Source: Gigantopelta aegis (Eukaryota > Mollusca > Gastropoda > Neomphalida > Peltospiridae). Taken from it: a DNA stretch of 64,000 nucleotides. The position numbers were made by a program, and so were the translations under genes. Every line of letters starts with the position of its first letter. Position 1 is the first letter of the stretch. The notes below the pieces were generated by a model. It was not told the origin of the DNA and ran no database searches. It saw nothing but the letters and a program-made list of their open reading frames with translations. The DNA lies in contig NC_054706.1 in assembly GCF_016097555.1 (NCBI RefSeq), forward strand, positions 79,066,353-79,130,352, given 5' to 3'. This document shows, in pieces, positions 24,223 through 37,370 of the stretch.

Positions 24223-27200
24223 TCATGAGCGGTCGTCTGTCATCTCCAAGAACTGAGCATACACATCTCTCGTACACTCGCCCTTTGAGTTGAACAGGAA
24301 TTTGTAGTAGCTACCATCAGCACAGATAACTGAAAACAAAAGCAATCATATTATTCTGTTAAGAAATCAATTACAGACTTATTTTTGCATTCAGCATCAG
24401 ATGTATTCCAAGCCAATAAATATGAGTTATACATCAAACTGAAAACACTATTATTGCATTCAATACCCTATTTATATATATACACACACATACACACATA
24501 TACATCCATCCATACATACATATATATATATATGTCATTTTACAGAAAGCATCACTTTTCAAAACACTAATTCCAGATCAAACAATTAAAATATATATAG
24601 TTTTATTGTTAACTTTTGAAAACTAGAAGAACAAAAAAACATAAAATCATTTATTACCCATATGGTAAAAAATATCTTCATACATATCAAAGTAATACGT
24701 CCCACTAGAACGCCAAGTGGGACGTAACACTTCATCGATTGGCGCACTACAGCCTTACAGGATCATTAACCAAACGAGTTCAGTGATATAAATTAAGATC
24801 GATTATGGGTAATAAATAGGATATTAAACTCACTACCATTTCGTATCATGTTTATGTCCCTCGTGAAATAATTTTCATTGTCAATTGCTAAAGCTCGTGA
24901 CAACTGAAAAGTATTTCACTCGAGACATAAACATGATACGAATTGAAAGCTTGTTTAATATCCTATAAATTTGGCCACGCATCACTGTAATCAGCCCTGC
25001 ACGTGCAGACACCTCTTACTCCATAAACATGTCACTGAACATGTGGTATAATTCAGTAGTGTGATCCAACTGGTTTATAGTGATCAACAGCACATGGATG
25101 TGTTATTTAGGTGTTCAGATACTAAAATTTAGTGTAGAAAAGTGAATTGTGAACAAAGTGGAATCTTGTCCAAACTGGCGACATTTCACAGTACCGAATG
25201 TTCTAAATTTTAAACTGTGACTCTCTAAACACAGGATCCTGTAGGTCATCTGCATGATCCGGTTTAAACAGGTTTCACTGTATTTGTGTGCCTTTATTTC
25301 TTTCATCAGTATGTATCCTCCAGCAAGTGCTGAACTATAGTAACATGTACTGTTTACCTGCATCATGTAGCACTAGAGTTTAATAAGTGGATGTCTCTCT
25401 CACAAATCACGCTCACACTACAATACTGACTTCCATCACTCATGATTTAAAATCAGAATATTTAAAAATAACACTGACCAATCACAGCGTTCGGTTCTGT
25501 TCCAAAGGCACAAACACACTGGGCTCCACCGGGAACTTGGAACTTGGAAAAACTCCAGTTGGAGCTGAAGTATTTTGGAAGGAAACCAGCAGACGCAAGG
25601 CTAGAAGAAATCAAATTGAGAAAGCACTAATAAAGAAGAGCACCAGTAAATGTAATAAACAAAAAGAAAACTGGTTGGGATGTTTTTGAACCAATCACAT
25701 GGGGAAGTGGGAGGCAACATACTGGTTACTCTGTGTGTGTGGCAGGTCTTCTGTAATATTGGTTACACAGGGAACATTTTGTTTTCACAATCTTCATTAG
25801 CAATATTTCTGGTCAACTTAAAACTGATTAGCAACTACTGTTTAATGTTTTAAAATTCTGTAGCAATCTCTGTAACTTGTGTAGTGAATCGTGACGTGAT
25901 ACTGAATAAAAGTTCCCTGTTATATGCATACTTGGTTCAATTAAGTTATTTGTATTTGTGGATTGGATTCAATCTGACAGGTTTCGACCAATGCAGGGCT
26001 AGTTCTGGTCAACAGAAAATTTCACCATATTATCTTTTAAACTTCCAAATCTTATAGATACCTAGATATTTTGTAATAAAAAATCGTTTATTTCATGAAA
26101 TTATTTTGCCAATTGAAAATAAAATTTGCCAATTGTTTTCAAAATTCACAACTGGCGAATTTGGCAAGTGCCAGAGCTAGCCTTGCAATGGTTTACAGAC
26201 ATCATCCTAATACAGACTTCAACACAGCCCGAGTACTCTCAATGGTGTTGTTAAACAAAACAAACACAAAGTTCATCCTAATACAGACTTCAACACAGCC
26301 CGAGTACTCTCAATGGTGTTGTTAAACAAAACAAACACAAAGTTCATCCTAATACAGACTTCAACACAGCCCGAGTACTCTCAATGGTGTTGTTAAACAA
26401 AACAAACACAAAGTTCATCCTAATACAGACTTCAACACAGCCCGAGTACTCTCAATGGTGTTGTTAAACAAACACAAACACAAAGTTCATCCTAATACAG
26501 ACTTCAACACAGCCCGAGTACTCTCAATGGTGTTGTTAAACAAAACAAACACAAAGTTCATCCTAATACAGACTTCAACACAGCCCGAGTACTCTCAATG
26601 GTGTTGTTAAACAAACACAAAGTTCATCCTAATACAGATTTCAACACAGCCCGAGTACTCTCAATGGTGTTGTTAAACAAAACAAACACAAAGTTCATCC
26701 TAATACAGACTTCAACACAGCCCTAGTACTCTCAATGGTGTTGTTAAACAAAACAAACACAAAGTTCATCCTAATACAGACTTCAACACAGCCCAAGTAC
26801 TCTCAATGGTGTTGTTAAACAAAACAAACACAAAGTTCATCCTAATACAGACTTCAACACAGCCCGAGTACTCTCAATGGTGTTGTTAAACAAAACAAAC
26901 ACAAAGTTCATCCTAATACAGACTTCAACACAGCCCGAGTACTCTCAATGGTGTTGTTAAACAAAACAAACACAAAGTTCATCCTAATACAGACTTCAAC
27001 ACAGCCCGAGTACTCTCAATGGTGTTGTTAAACAAAACAAACACAAAGTTCATCCTAATACAGACTTCAACACAGCCCGAGTACTCTCAATGGTGTTGTT
27101 AAACAAACACAAACACAAAGTTCATCCTAATACAGACTTCAACACAGCCCGAGTACTCTCAATGGTGTTGTTAAACAAAACAAACACAAAGTTCATCCTA

Positions 27201-30200
27201 ATACAGACTTCAACACAGCCCGAGTACTCTCAATGGTGTTGTTAAACAAACACAAAGTTCATCCTAATACAGATTTCAACACAGCCCGAGTACTCTCAAT
27301 GGTGTTGTTAAACAAAACAAACACAAAGTTCATCCTAATACAGACTTCAACACAGCCCTAGTACTCTCAATGGTGTTGTTAAACAAAACAAACACAAAGT
27401 TCATCCTAATACAGACTTCAACACAGCCCAAGTACTCTCAATGGTGTTGTTAAACAAAACAAACACAAAGTTCATCCTAATACAGACTTCAACACAGCCC
27501 GAGTACTCTCAATGGTGTTGTTAAACAAACACAAACACAAAGTTCATCCTAATACAGACTTCAACACAGCCCGAGTACTCTCAATGGTGTTGTTAAACAA
27601 ACACAAACACAAAGTTCATCCTAATACAGACTTCAACACAGCCCGAGTACTCTCAATGGTGTTGTTAAACAAAACAAACACAAAGTTCATCCTAATACAG
27701 ACTTCAACACAGCCCGAGTACTCTCAATGGTGTTGTTAAACAAAACAAACACAAAGTTCATCCTAATACAGACTTCAACACAGCCCGAGTACTCTCAATG
27801 GTGTTGTTAAACAAACACAAACGCAAAGTTCATCCTAATAACAAAACAAACACAAAGTTCATCCTAATACAGACTTCAACACAGCCCAAGTACTCTCAAT
27901 GGTGTTGTTAAACAAAACAAACACAAAGTTCATCCTAATACAGACTTCAACACAGCCCGAGTACTCTCAATGGTGTTGTTAAACAAACACAAACACAAAG
28001 TTCATCCTAATAACAAAACAAACACAAAGTTCATCCTAATACAGACTTCAACACAGCCCGAGTACTCTCAATGGTGTTGTTAAACAAACACAAACACAAA
28101 CTTCATCCTAATAACAAAACAAACACAAAGTTCATCCTAATACAGACTTCAACACAGCCCAAGTACTCTCAATGGTGTTGTTAAACAAAACAAACACAAA
28201 GTTCATCCTAATAACAAAACAAACACAAAGTTCATCCTAATACAGACTTCAACACAGCCCGAGTACTCTCAATGGTGTTGTTAAACAAACACAAACACAA
28301 AGTTCATCCTAATAACAAAACAAACACAAAGTTCATCCTAATACAGACTTCAACACAGCCCAAGTACTCTCAATGGTGTTGTTAAACAAAACAAACACAA
28401 AGTTCATCCTAATACAGACTTCAACACAGCCCGAGTACTCTCAATGGTGTTGTTAAACAAACACAAACACAAAGTTCATCCTAATACAGACTTCAACACA
28501 GCCCAAGTATTGAAAACATGCTATTTCTACCTACTGCCAAGTAGATAAACCTTCCAGCTATACTATAATAAAATCCTATGTTTGACATTAAATACCTTTA
28601 CATTGATAATTTTTGAGTTTGCTGATAACATATATTTTACATATTATATCACAAATAAACACACTACAGGAAGAACCCCGACAACATCTCCTGTAAAACA
28701 TGTTTTGGATCTCCTGGAATTTAAACAAAAAACATTAAAACATTAATAAAAATGTTTAAAAAACCCAAATTATCTCCTTTTAGAATGTGAATTTATATCA
28801 ACATACTATTATCTTAAATGGTTCCCCATAATCTAAGTGAAGGGAGCAATTAATTATTCCCCTAAATGTTTATCCTCATCTGCTGCCACATACCACCCAC
28901 TCCTTCTTTTTGGAAAACCGATAACGCCACACTCACCTAGACTGTTTGTTTTTCTTTGGATCTTCTGTTGAGAAAATGTGAACAGTTCCATGATCACTTG
29001 ACACACATATCAAAGACGAATCCGTGTTGAAATTGATGCTGTCAATAAAAAAACAAAATAAAACCATGTGATTGAAAAAACAAAAACAAACAATGTTTAC
29101 CAAAGATGACCGCCAGGCTAAGTGATGTAGTGGCTAAGCTGCCATTTTAATGTTGAGTAACACTATTAAAAACTCCATGCAATGCAATACAATTTCTATG
29201 TCAGAATATATTCAACCCCATGTGATTTTTTAACGGTTCAAGGGTTGGCTACAAGACCACTATGCCAACTTCTCTCTCAACAACCCCTAACCCCCATCAC
29301 CCCCGTCCTGTACAAACACCCAAGATAGCTGCAATATGTGCCCAGGATAGAGTGCTTGAACCTTAATTGGATATAAGTGAGAAAATATAATGAAGTGAAT
29401 GAAATATATGTCAAAGAGACTGAAAACAATTGTAATTATGTCAAAAGTTTTCCTAAAAAAACTGAAACTTTCCATTGGAATTTGTTCGATTTAAGATGGA
29501 GTCAAAACAAAATACTGGTTTATCATTTAAAAAATGTGTGACCTACCAGTAGATGTTAGCACTGTGGGTTCCTCTCCGTAGCTCATGTAACCGAACTCCT
29601 GAACTTGTGTCAAACACACGAATCAGTGTTCCCTGAAAATGTACACTATTAAGTGAGAGAAGTGTTCTACACAACACACTGTAAAGAATTCCCAGTAAGT
29701 ATTCAGAAGGTGACAACCTTGTAACTAGAGGGTGGGAAGATCGGACCAAGGACTGATATCTAGCACATCTCAATAATATTACCAGCACATTCATTTTTCA
29801 TCTCTGACTAAACCCTGTTTGGAAAAACCATCCATGTGGTCATGTTTGTACAGTGAAAAAAAAAGGAAGAAGTTTGTTTTGTTTAACGACACCACTAGAC
29901 TACATTGATTTATTAATCGTCGGTTATTATATGTCAAACATATGGTCATTTTGACACAGTCATAGAGGAAACCTGCTATACTTTTCCATTAGTAACAAGG
30001 AATCTTTATATGCACAATCCCACAGACAGGATAGCACATACCATGGACTATGATATACCAGTCGTGGTACACTGGCTGGAACAAGAAATAGCTCAATGGG
30101 ACAACTGACGGGGATCAATACTTGACCAACCGCACATCACTGGGCTTCATCGTGACACTTGTCTGTAGGGCCCAAATAATGGCTTTACGACTATCAACAT

Positions 30201-33200
30201 GTCCTGTATGGGAGATCAATACTTGACCAACCACACATCACTGGGCTTCATCCTGACACTTGTCTGTAGGGCCCAAATAATGGCTTTACGACTATCAACA
30301 TGTCCTGTATGGGAGATCAATACTTGACCAACCGCACATCACTGGGCTTCATCCTGACACTTGTCTGTAGGGCCCAAATAATGGCTTTACGACTATCAAC
30401 ATGTCCTGTATGGGGGATCAATACTTGACCAACCGCACATCACTGGGCTTCATCGTGACACTTGTCTGTAGGGCCCAAATAATGGCTTTACGACTATCAA
30501 CATGTCCTGTATGGGGGATCAATACTTGACCAACTGCACATCACTGGGCTTCATCCTGACACTTGTCTGTAGGGCCCAAATAATGGCTTTACGACTATCA
30601 ACATGTCCTGTATGGGGGATCAATACTTGACCAACCGCACATCACTGGGCTTCATCGTGACACTTGTCTGTAGGGCCCAAATAATGGCTTTACGACTATC
30701 AACATGTCCTGTATGGGGGATCAATACTTGACCAACCGCACATCACTGGGCTTCATCCTGACACTTGTCTGTAGGGCCCAAATAATGGCTTTACGACTAT
30801 CAACATGTCCTGTATGGGGGATCAATACTTGACCAACCGCACATCACTGGGCTTCATCCTGACACTTGTCTGTAGGGCCCAAATAATGGCTTTACGACTA
30901 TCAACATGTCCTGTATGGTGGATCAATACTGGACCAACCGCACATCACTGGGCTTCATCCTGACACTTGTCTGTAGGGCCCAAATAATGGCTTTACGACT
31001 ATCAACATGTCCTGTATGGTGGATCAATACTTGACCAACCGCACATCACTGGGCTTCATCCCGACACTTGTCTGTAGGGCCCAAATAATGGCTTTACATC
31101 AACATGTCCTGTATGGGGGATCAATACTTGACCAACCGCACATCACTGGTCTTCATCCTGACACTTGTCTGTAGGGCCCAAATAATGGCTTTACGACTAT
31201 CAACATGTCCTGTATGGGAGATCAATACTTGACCAACCGCACATCACTGGGCTTCATCCTGACACTTGTCTGTAGGGCCCAAATAATGGCTTTACGACTA
31301 TCAACATGTCCTGTATGGGGGATCAATACTTGACCAACCGCACATCACTGGGCTTCATCGTGACACTTGTCTGTAGGGCCCAAATAATGGCTTTACGACT
31401 ATCAACATGTCCTGTATGGGGGATCAATACTTGACCAACTGCACATCACTGGGCTTCATCCTGACACTTGTCTGTAGGGCCCAAATAATGGCTTTACGAC
31501 TATCAACATGTCCTGTATGGGGGATCAATACTTGACCAACCGCACATCACTGGGCTTCATCGTGACACTTGTCTGTAGGGCCCAAATAATGGCTTTACGA
31601 CTATCAACATGTCCTGTATGGGGGATCAATACTTGACCAACCGCACATCACTGGGCTTCATCCTGACACTTGTCTGTAGGGCCCAAATAATGGCTTTACG
31701 ACTATCAACATGTCCTGTATGGGGGATCAATACTTGACCAACCGCACATCACTGGGCTTCATCCTGACACTTGTCTGTAGGGCCCAAATAATGGCTTTAC
31801 GACTATCAACATGTCCTGTATGGTGGATCAATACTGGACCAACCGCACATCACTGGGCTTCATCCTGACACTTGTCTGTAGGGCCCAAATAATGGCTTTA
31901 CGACTATCAACATGTCCTGTATGGTGGATCAATACTTGACCAACCGCACATCACTGGGCTTCATCCCGACACTTGTCTGTAGGGCCCAAATAATGGCTTT
32001 ACATCAACATGTCCTGTATGGGGGATCAATACTTGACCAACCGCACATCACTGGTCTTCATCCTGACACTTGTCTGTAGGGCCCAAATAATGGCTTTACG
32101 ACTATCAACATGTCCTGTATGGGGGATCAATACTTGACCAACCGCACATCACTGGGCTTCATCGTGACACTTGTCTGTAGGGCCCAAATAATGGCTTTAC
32201 GACTATCAACATATCCTGTATGGGGGATCAATACTTGACCAACCGCACATCACTGGGCTTCATCCTGACACTTGTCTGTAGGGCCCAAATAATGGCTTTA
32301 CGACTATCAACATGTCCTGTATGGGGGATCAATACTCCATGTAATCTTCCTACCATTTAGCTAGACACTGCTTTAAATCAACAATACAGACCCACATCTT
32401 TTTAACACACACACACACACAGAAGACAAGTAGAAACATTTTGAAGAGCAAACCTTCTCGGAGGCAGTTGCAAGTCGCGTTCCTTGAGTATTCATGGCCA
32501 TGCAGCCGAGACTGGCCTCGTGTGCAGCCATGTCGAGAGGAGACTTCTCGGTATCGGCAAGGTCCACTATCTGGACGTGTCCAACCTTGCGGCCGGGAAA
32601 TGATAACAGTGAGTTGTTGCTGTTTGGACACATTACACATAATCCTGGAAAACAAGAGTGTCAAAACTATATACATGTAGTATTAGTAACATTGGAAAGC
32701 AATATTCATGTGTAGTAGTAGTATTATTATACAAAGTTTGTTTTGTTTAATGATACAGTCATCAAAGGAAACCCACTACATTTTTCCTAATGTAGCAAGG
32801 GATCATTTATATGCACTTTCCCACAGACAGGAAAGCACATAACACAGTCTTTGACCAGTTGTGGTGCACTGGTTGGAACGAAAAAAACAAATCACTTGAA
32901 TGGATCCACCGAGGTGGTTCGATCTTGTGATGTAAGCATCTCAATAAGTATTCAACTGACTGAGCTAAATCGCCCCCCCCCCCCCTTATTATTACACATG
33001 TACATGTCGTATCAATGTATTATTAATCTTGGGTCATAATACAAATAAACTGAAAAACAGCACTGTAAAAATCATAAAGTGACATGGTATGTTCATTTAA
33101 AAAAAAAAGTTCTATGGGTATTGTAAAGATGTGTTGTATATCAGTGAAGCACAAAATAAATTGTGATAAAGTTGGGTTTTTTTTAATGAAATTGGACGTG

Positions 33201-36200
33201 GTTACCTAGCAACATGAAAATAATATCAAATTATGATGATCAAAATGCTAACTATAAACATGATACTTAGGTCAGGTCATAGAACTTAACGTGCACATTC
33301 ATAGCAAGCTGTTGTAGTGCACGCCTGTTATAGGCGCTGGTGTCGACCCATGCCAGCTTCTCCGTCCAGGACAGGAAAGGGTTTGGGTTGGGAGGGACCA
33401 CCCGTGCTGGCAAGTGCAAGAGAGTACCAGCAGCCTGACCAGGGTTGGTAATGGGCGGGGGCATTTGTGGCGCTACTGAATTTCAAATATCAAGTAGGAT
33501 TAAGTCTAAAATAGAAAGATTATGCAGTTTTCATAAGGTAATTGGCACATGAGAAAGTGCTACTTGAATTAATTAATGGTTGTTAAATTGCAGTACTGAT
33601 ATATAAATTATTATGTGTATGACCAGCCTCTTTAGGATTACTGCAAAAATGTAAAACACATACTACACACAGTTACTGATACAATATAGCACAGATATAT
33701 AAACAAATTGCTGCATGTATGACAATACCTTTAGGATTACTGCCTGTCTCAAACACATGGAGTTGCTGTGGATTCTGTGTGAATGTATAAACCTTAATCA
33801 TTGTGTCTAACACAACCACAATCCTGAAATAGTAAACATCAGATCTTAACAACACAAATAAAACTATTACATAACTATGAAGCTACTAAATTTGTTAATT
33901 GTGTACAGCATAACCACAATCCTAAAATAAGAAACATCAAGCTTTACCCCCCCCCAAAAAAAAAAATCAGGGGGGGGAGAGGTTCCTAAAATTATGGATT
34001 TTTAATTTTTTAATTTTGGAGAGGGGGTATTTTATTCCCCAGAGCTATATACATTAATAATATTCGATTTGGTGTCCGGAGATGAAATCTATAGTTCCGT
34101 CTGGTTGGACTGGCAGGGAACCAATAACTGGTTTATTCAGTTATCTAACAGCACTTACCTATCTCGCCGTAACCGGACACTTCTGACATCACTGGAGAAC
34201 TCCAGTTCTATGACGTTCTTCTTCTTCAGGTCGTCCCACACCATCACTGGAAACACAAATAAAAACAGTCTGTTATAGAGATGATGGTCACTATATATCA
34301 CATCTCATCCTGAAATTGGCCACTGGCAATGTCAGAGGCCCAATCCGGTATAGGCGTGCCTGAATCTATTTTTGGATATGGATGCGTAAAAAGAATTCCC
34401 ATACTATATATCACATATCACCTTTTTATGAAACAAAAATAAAACACAATTCCACTTAACAAACTGAAACCAGATAATGTTTTAGTAAATCTTCTAAATT
34501 TTGAAGAAAAAATCCTGTAAGGTTAGATTTTATAACTATCCTGAAACCATTAGGTATTTAAAATTAGTCCAGGGAAGAAGATACATGCCAAATCTGACAT
34601 TAAAAAAACAAACAAAATCTGACAACTGTACAGAAAAGACAAACAAATCCCTCAAATTGACAGTAGCTCAGGTGATTTGTAAAACGTATACATATGAGTG
34701 GGGCCTTTTAACCATCAGTCAACTAGTACTTTTTAATGTTATAGAAAAATATACCCAATTTTTTTAATTAAAAGAGTTCTTTTCAGTACCTATTAGAACA
34801 AGCACAAACCCTGACAGAAAAGAACAAAGTTTAGTTTTTTTTATCAGAAAAGAAAAAAATAAGTTCTGTTGTTAGTTTATTACTTACCTTTATTTGGAGG
34901 ATATTTGGGGTTCTTGCCGCCACCTACAAGAGCAAGATAATTGCAGCGGAACAACATTTCAATGTGTGCAATTCCTCCATCTGTGAAATCTGTCATTTAA
35001 AAAGAAAATGTTTTTATTGTGTATTGATAAAAGTAAATATAAACTAAAATAGAGATGTAATTTCATACAATAACATTTCAATAACATGACCAATCTGTAC
35101 TATAAATACATATAGGAAGAAATAACATTTAGTTAGTTAATTTGTTAGTTATTTAACTTGTTTGAAAAATTGTAATTTGGTAAATCTTTCAACAATGAGC
35201 TAACAGAAACGACCCAGACCAAATTTATTGAAGGTATTTATCTCTTAGTAGTAAAACTTCCCTAAATGATTTTGTATATTTAATAATTTATGATAAATGC
35301 ACAGGTCTAACCATGTCCATATGTTGTCTATATTTAAGATTTACACACATCTAAAATAAGCACAGATTGATCCTTTCATAAATCCGGTCCACCGCAAAGT
35401 TCTGTTTATTTATAATAAAACAAAATAAATAAATTTAAATTATTTGTAACTTTGGAAAAAATGCCAGTCTCAAAAATGTTTATATATATATATATATATA
35501 ATTACGGTACCACAGGAAACATTTTGTTTCAGAGATCACTACACAATTTTAAAACATTAAACAGTAGTTGCGAATCAATTTTTAATTTACCAGAAATATC
35601 ACTAATCAAGTTTTGAAAACAATATGTTCCCAGTACCACAACTAAAGACAGAACATATACGAATTTTGCTTTGCTATTGATCAGTCAGTAAATCTTAATT
35701 TTTTTACTTTTTAGTGAGATCCCAATATACATATAACATATAACAATAAATTTGTAACTGGTAGTGAAAAACTATTATATATTACATTACCTGTATGCAG
35801 CGCATGTAAAACATATAAATATGTTGGTCAGTTGCCAACACACCACGATTTTTGCTCACCCATTTTATTAATTAATCCAAAACAAATTATTCACAATTAA
35901 AAAAGATACCTTGTCTTTCTTTTTCTTTAAGAGGATCAGCATTATAAACTCTAAATCCTGTTTCCATTCCACAAGCAAAGCAGCCTGCAAAATAAATTGT
36001 TTAAAAATAGTTACATTTGTTAAGGAATACTCTGAAATGGTGCAACTAGGAAAAAGGCTATTTTTTTTGTTTGTATGGAAAGTAAACTAGTAAGACCCAA
36101 CAGAGATGTCAGTTTTTATGTATTTTTCAACTTCTTTTATAACTAAAATTGACAACCCATTTTTTGTCTGTCCAACTAGATGATATATACTTCTCTCCTA

Positions 36201-37118
36201 TAACCACCCATGGAGTGCTACACACCTCAGTGACCTGTCACTTAACTGTAGAGTTTGCAACATGGACTTAATTTGGCCACTTAAGTGTGCTTAGTGGTAA
36301 CATCTAACACTACTAAAGAGGCATTTGTAATATCTATAATTCTCACATATGTACCATTAACAATCATTGTATGTACTTTGAGCAGTAGAGAAGGCCTATT
36401 ATTTAGCAGACGGTGAACAGGAATTCAAGTACCGGTGCAAATAACTGCACACAGATTACACCTGTGAGGTTATTAAAGACATGAGAATTGGTCATGTTCT
36501 TTTATATTCAAATGCTGCACATAACTGATGATGACAGAGATAGGGTTTATCTGTAGGCAACAGGTGGCAATTCACTGTGGTCAGTTGATATGATTAACAT
36601 AGCAGCAGAGAGTGATGCCAATTGTTGCAGGACTTGGAAGTTGAACCATCTGTCTTCAGATTGAGAGTTTATGTCCTTCATATTGGACTTTACATATCAT
36701 TTCCTACAAGGCTGTCAAACAGGAACATGCAGCATAAATATTAAATGTGAAAATACTTTCATAATAATGATAATTATGCCTCCTCTGGACAAAGAGACCA
36801 TTAACTTACACAAATTAAAGCCAGCTGTGTACTAGTGCAATATATACATGTTAACATTTAAAAATTTGATTACTTAACAATTTGTCATAAAGAAAGTGAC
36901 TTAAGTCTTAACTGACAATGATAATAATAAAAGAAAAATTATAAAGTGTTTTTACATTGTTTAATTTTAGGGGGAGGGTCCACATTGACCAAACTACTCT
37001 CGCGTCAAACATGCTAATTGCACACACTAAAACATTCAGTAAGAGAAATACCTTGGTCCTGGTTCCACCCTGCGTACAATAGGCCATTTCCATAACCATG
37101 GGAGGAAGCTAAATTCAT
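24223..37118 (-). CDS. WDR45B: WD repeat domain phosphoinositide-interacting protein 3 (WIPI3), complete, ten exons
   Basis: Exons in order: 37118-37052, 35984-35910, 34989-34888, 34246-34159, 33823-33729, 32644-32454, 29632-29547, 29038-28937, 25600-25479, 24329-24223. All junctions are GT..AG and all phases agree. The sum is 1035 nt, or 344 residues, the same as human WIPI3, and similarity runs throughout ([51 protein letters not shown]). It is a PROPPIN, a seven-bladed propeller that binds PI3P and PI(3,5)P2 on forming autophagosomes. The lipid-binding L-R-R-G motif is at about residues 224-227. The protein looks intact. Intron 8 holds a 2.3-kb 71-bp array and intron 6 a 2.2-kb 101-bp array. 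The gene is divergent from ECHS1 with 252 bp between the ATGs. The start is chosen by match to the family N-terminus. Confidence 0.97.
24470..24535. repeat. TA/CATA microsatellite in WDR45B intron 9
   Basis: Alternating TATA, CACACATA and CATC runs between exons 9 and 10. Confidence 0.8.
26215..28507. repeat. about 32 units of a 71-bp satellite in WDR45B intron 8, seeded from a SINE tail
   Basis: The unit includes AATGGTGTTGTTAAACAAAA, closely resembling the SINE family A tail AGTGGTGTCGTTAAACAAAA, followed by GTTCATCCTAATACAGACTT. Variants (CAGATTTCAAC, GCCCTAGTA, GCCCAAGTA) recur in the same order 635 bp apart, so a block of about nine units was itself duplicated. The 3' part (after 27830) has truncated units. 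Confidence 0.9.
29228..29400 (+). mobile_element. SINE family C fragment in WDR45B intron 7
   Basis: The body (ACTTCTCTCTCAACAACC) and tail (GCTTGAACCTTAATTGGATA) are present. The head is diverged or missing. Confidence 0.7.
29867..30150 (-). mobile_element. SINE family A in WDR45B intron 6
   Basis: The copy runs from the tail (AAGTTTGTTTTGTTTAACGA on the plus strand) through the body to the tRNA-like head (GGGGATCAATACTTGACCAA). The head is the first unit of the 101-bp array that follows. Confidence 0.85.
30111..32337. repeat. about 22 units of a 101-bp satellite seeded from a SINE head
   Basis: Each unit is the complement of the SINE head (GATCAATACTTGACCAACCG, CATCACTGGGCTTCAT) plus about 60 bp of other DNA (CTGTAGGGCCCAAATAATGG). 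A 4-bp deletion variant occurs at 31091 and again at 31996. Their spacing of 905 bp equals nine units minus four bases, so a nine-unit block was duplicated. Confidence 0.92.
32733..32985 (-). mobile_element. SINE family A, diverged, in WDR45B intron 5
   Basis: The tail, body and a weak head are seen, ending at a C run (32973-32985). Confidence 0.75.
33267..33475 (-). other. candidate alternative terminal exon in WDR45B intron 5
   Basis: On the minus strand, a good acceptor (AAATTCAG) at 33476-33483 opens a GC-rich frame of 69 codons in AT-rich intron DNA. It ends with TAA at 33269-33267. Read from exon 5 (which ends in phase 1), the frame joins without a stop. The product part ([35 protein letters not shown]) is not part of any WIPI protein, and I do not recognise it. 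It might be a lineage-specific 3' exon giving a truncated WIPI3 of about 211 residues, a poison exon, or a fragment of another gene. Confidence 0.4.
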
Positions 37119-37370
37119 GTTTTGTAAATAAAATCACAAAACACATCAACAACAATTTCTTCCAACTCGAATACTCTCCATCCCGGAAGTAGAAGTGTCA
37201 TAGGTTATAATGATCTTGCTTTTGCAAAAATAAATAATTAAAATCCATAAGGAATATTTAACTATTATTTTAGTACTTTAAATTGTTGAATACTTTATTT
37301 TTAATCACAATTGCTTTAAAACCATATAAAAGTGACATGCGGAGTTTGAGGTTATTTTGAAGAAACAAAC
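37119..37370. promoter_or_regulatory. bidirectional promoter region between WDR45B and ECHS1
   Basis: The start codons of the two genes face away from each other, 252 bp apart. The only clear element is CCGGAAGT at 37183-37190, a consensus ETS/GABP (NRF-2) site, common in head-to-head promoters of mitochondrial genes. No TATA box stands out in a consistent place, although CATATAAAAG lies at 37322-37331 upstream of ECHS1. Confidence 0.7.

Noticed and set aside
26215-32337. CRISPR-like arrays of regular repeats
   Set aside because: There are no unique spacers between repeats, the units are 71 and 101 bp without constant-repeat/variable-spacer structure, and they lie in introns of an animal gene.
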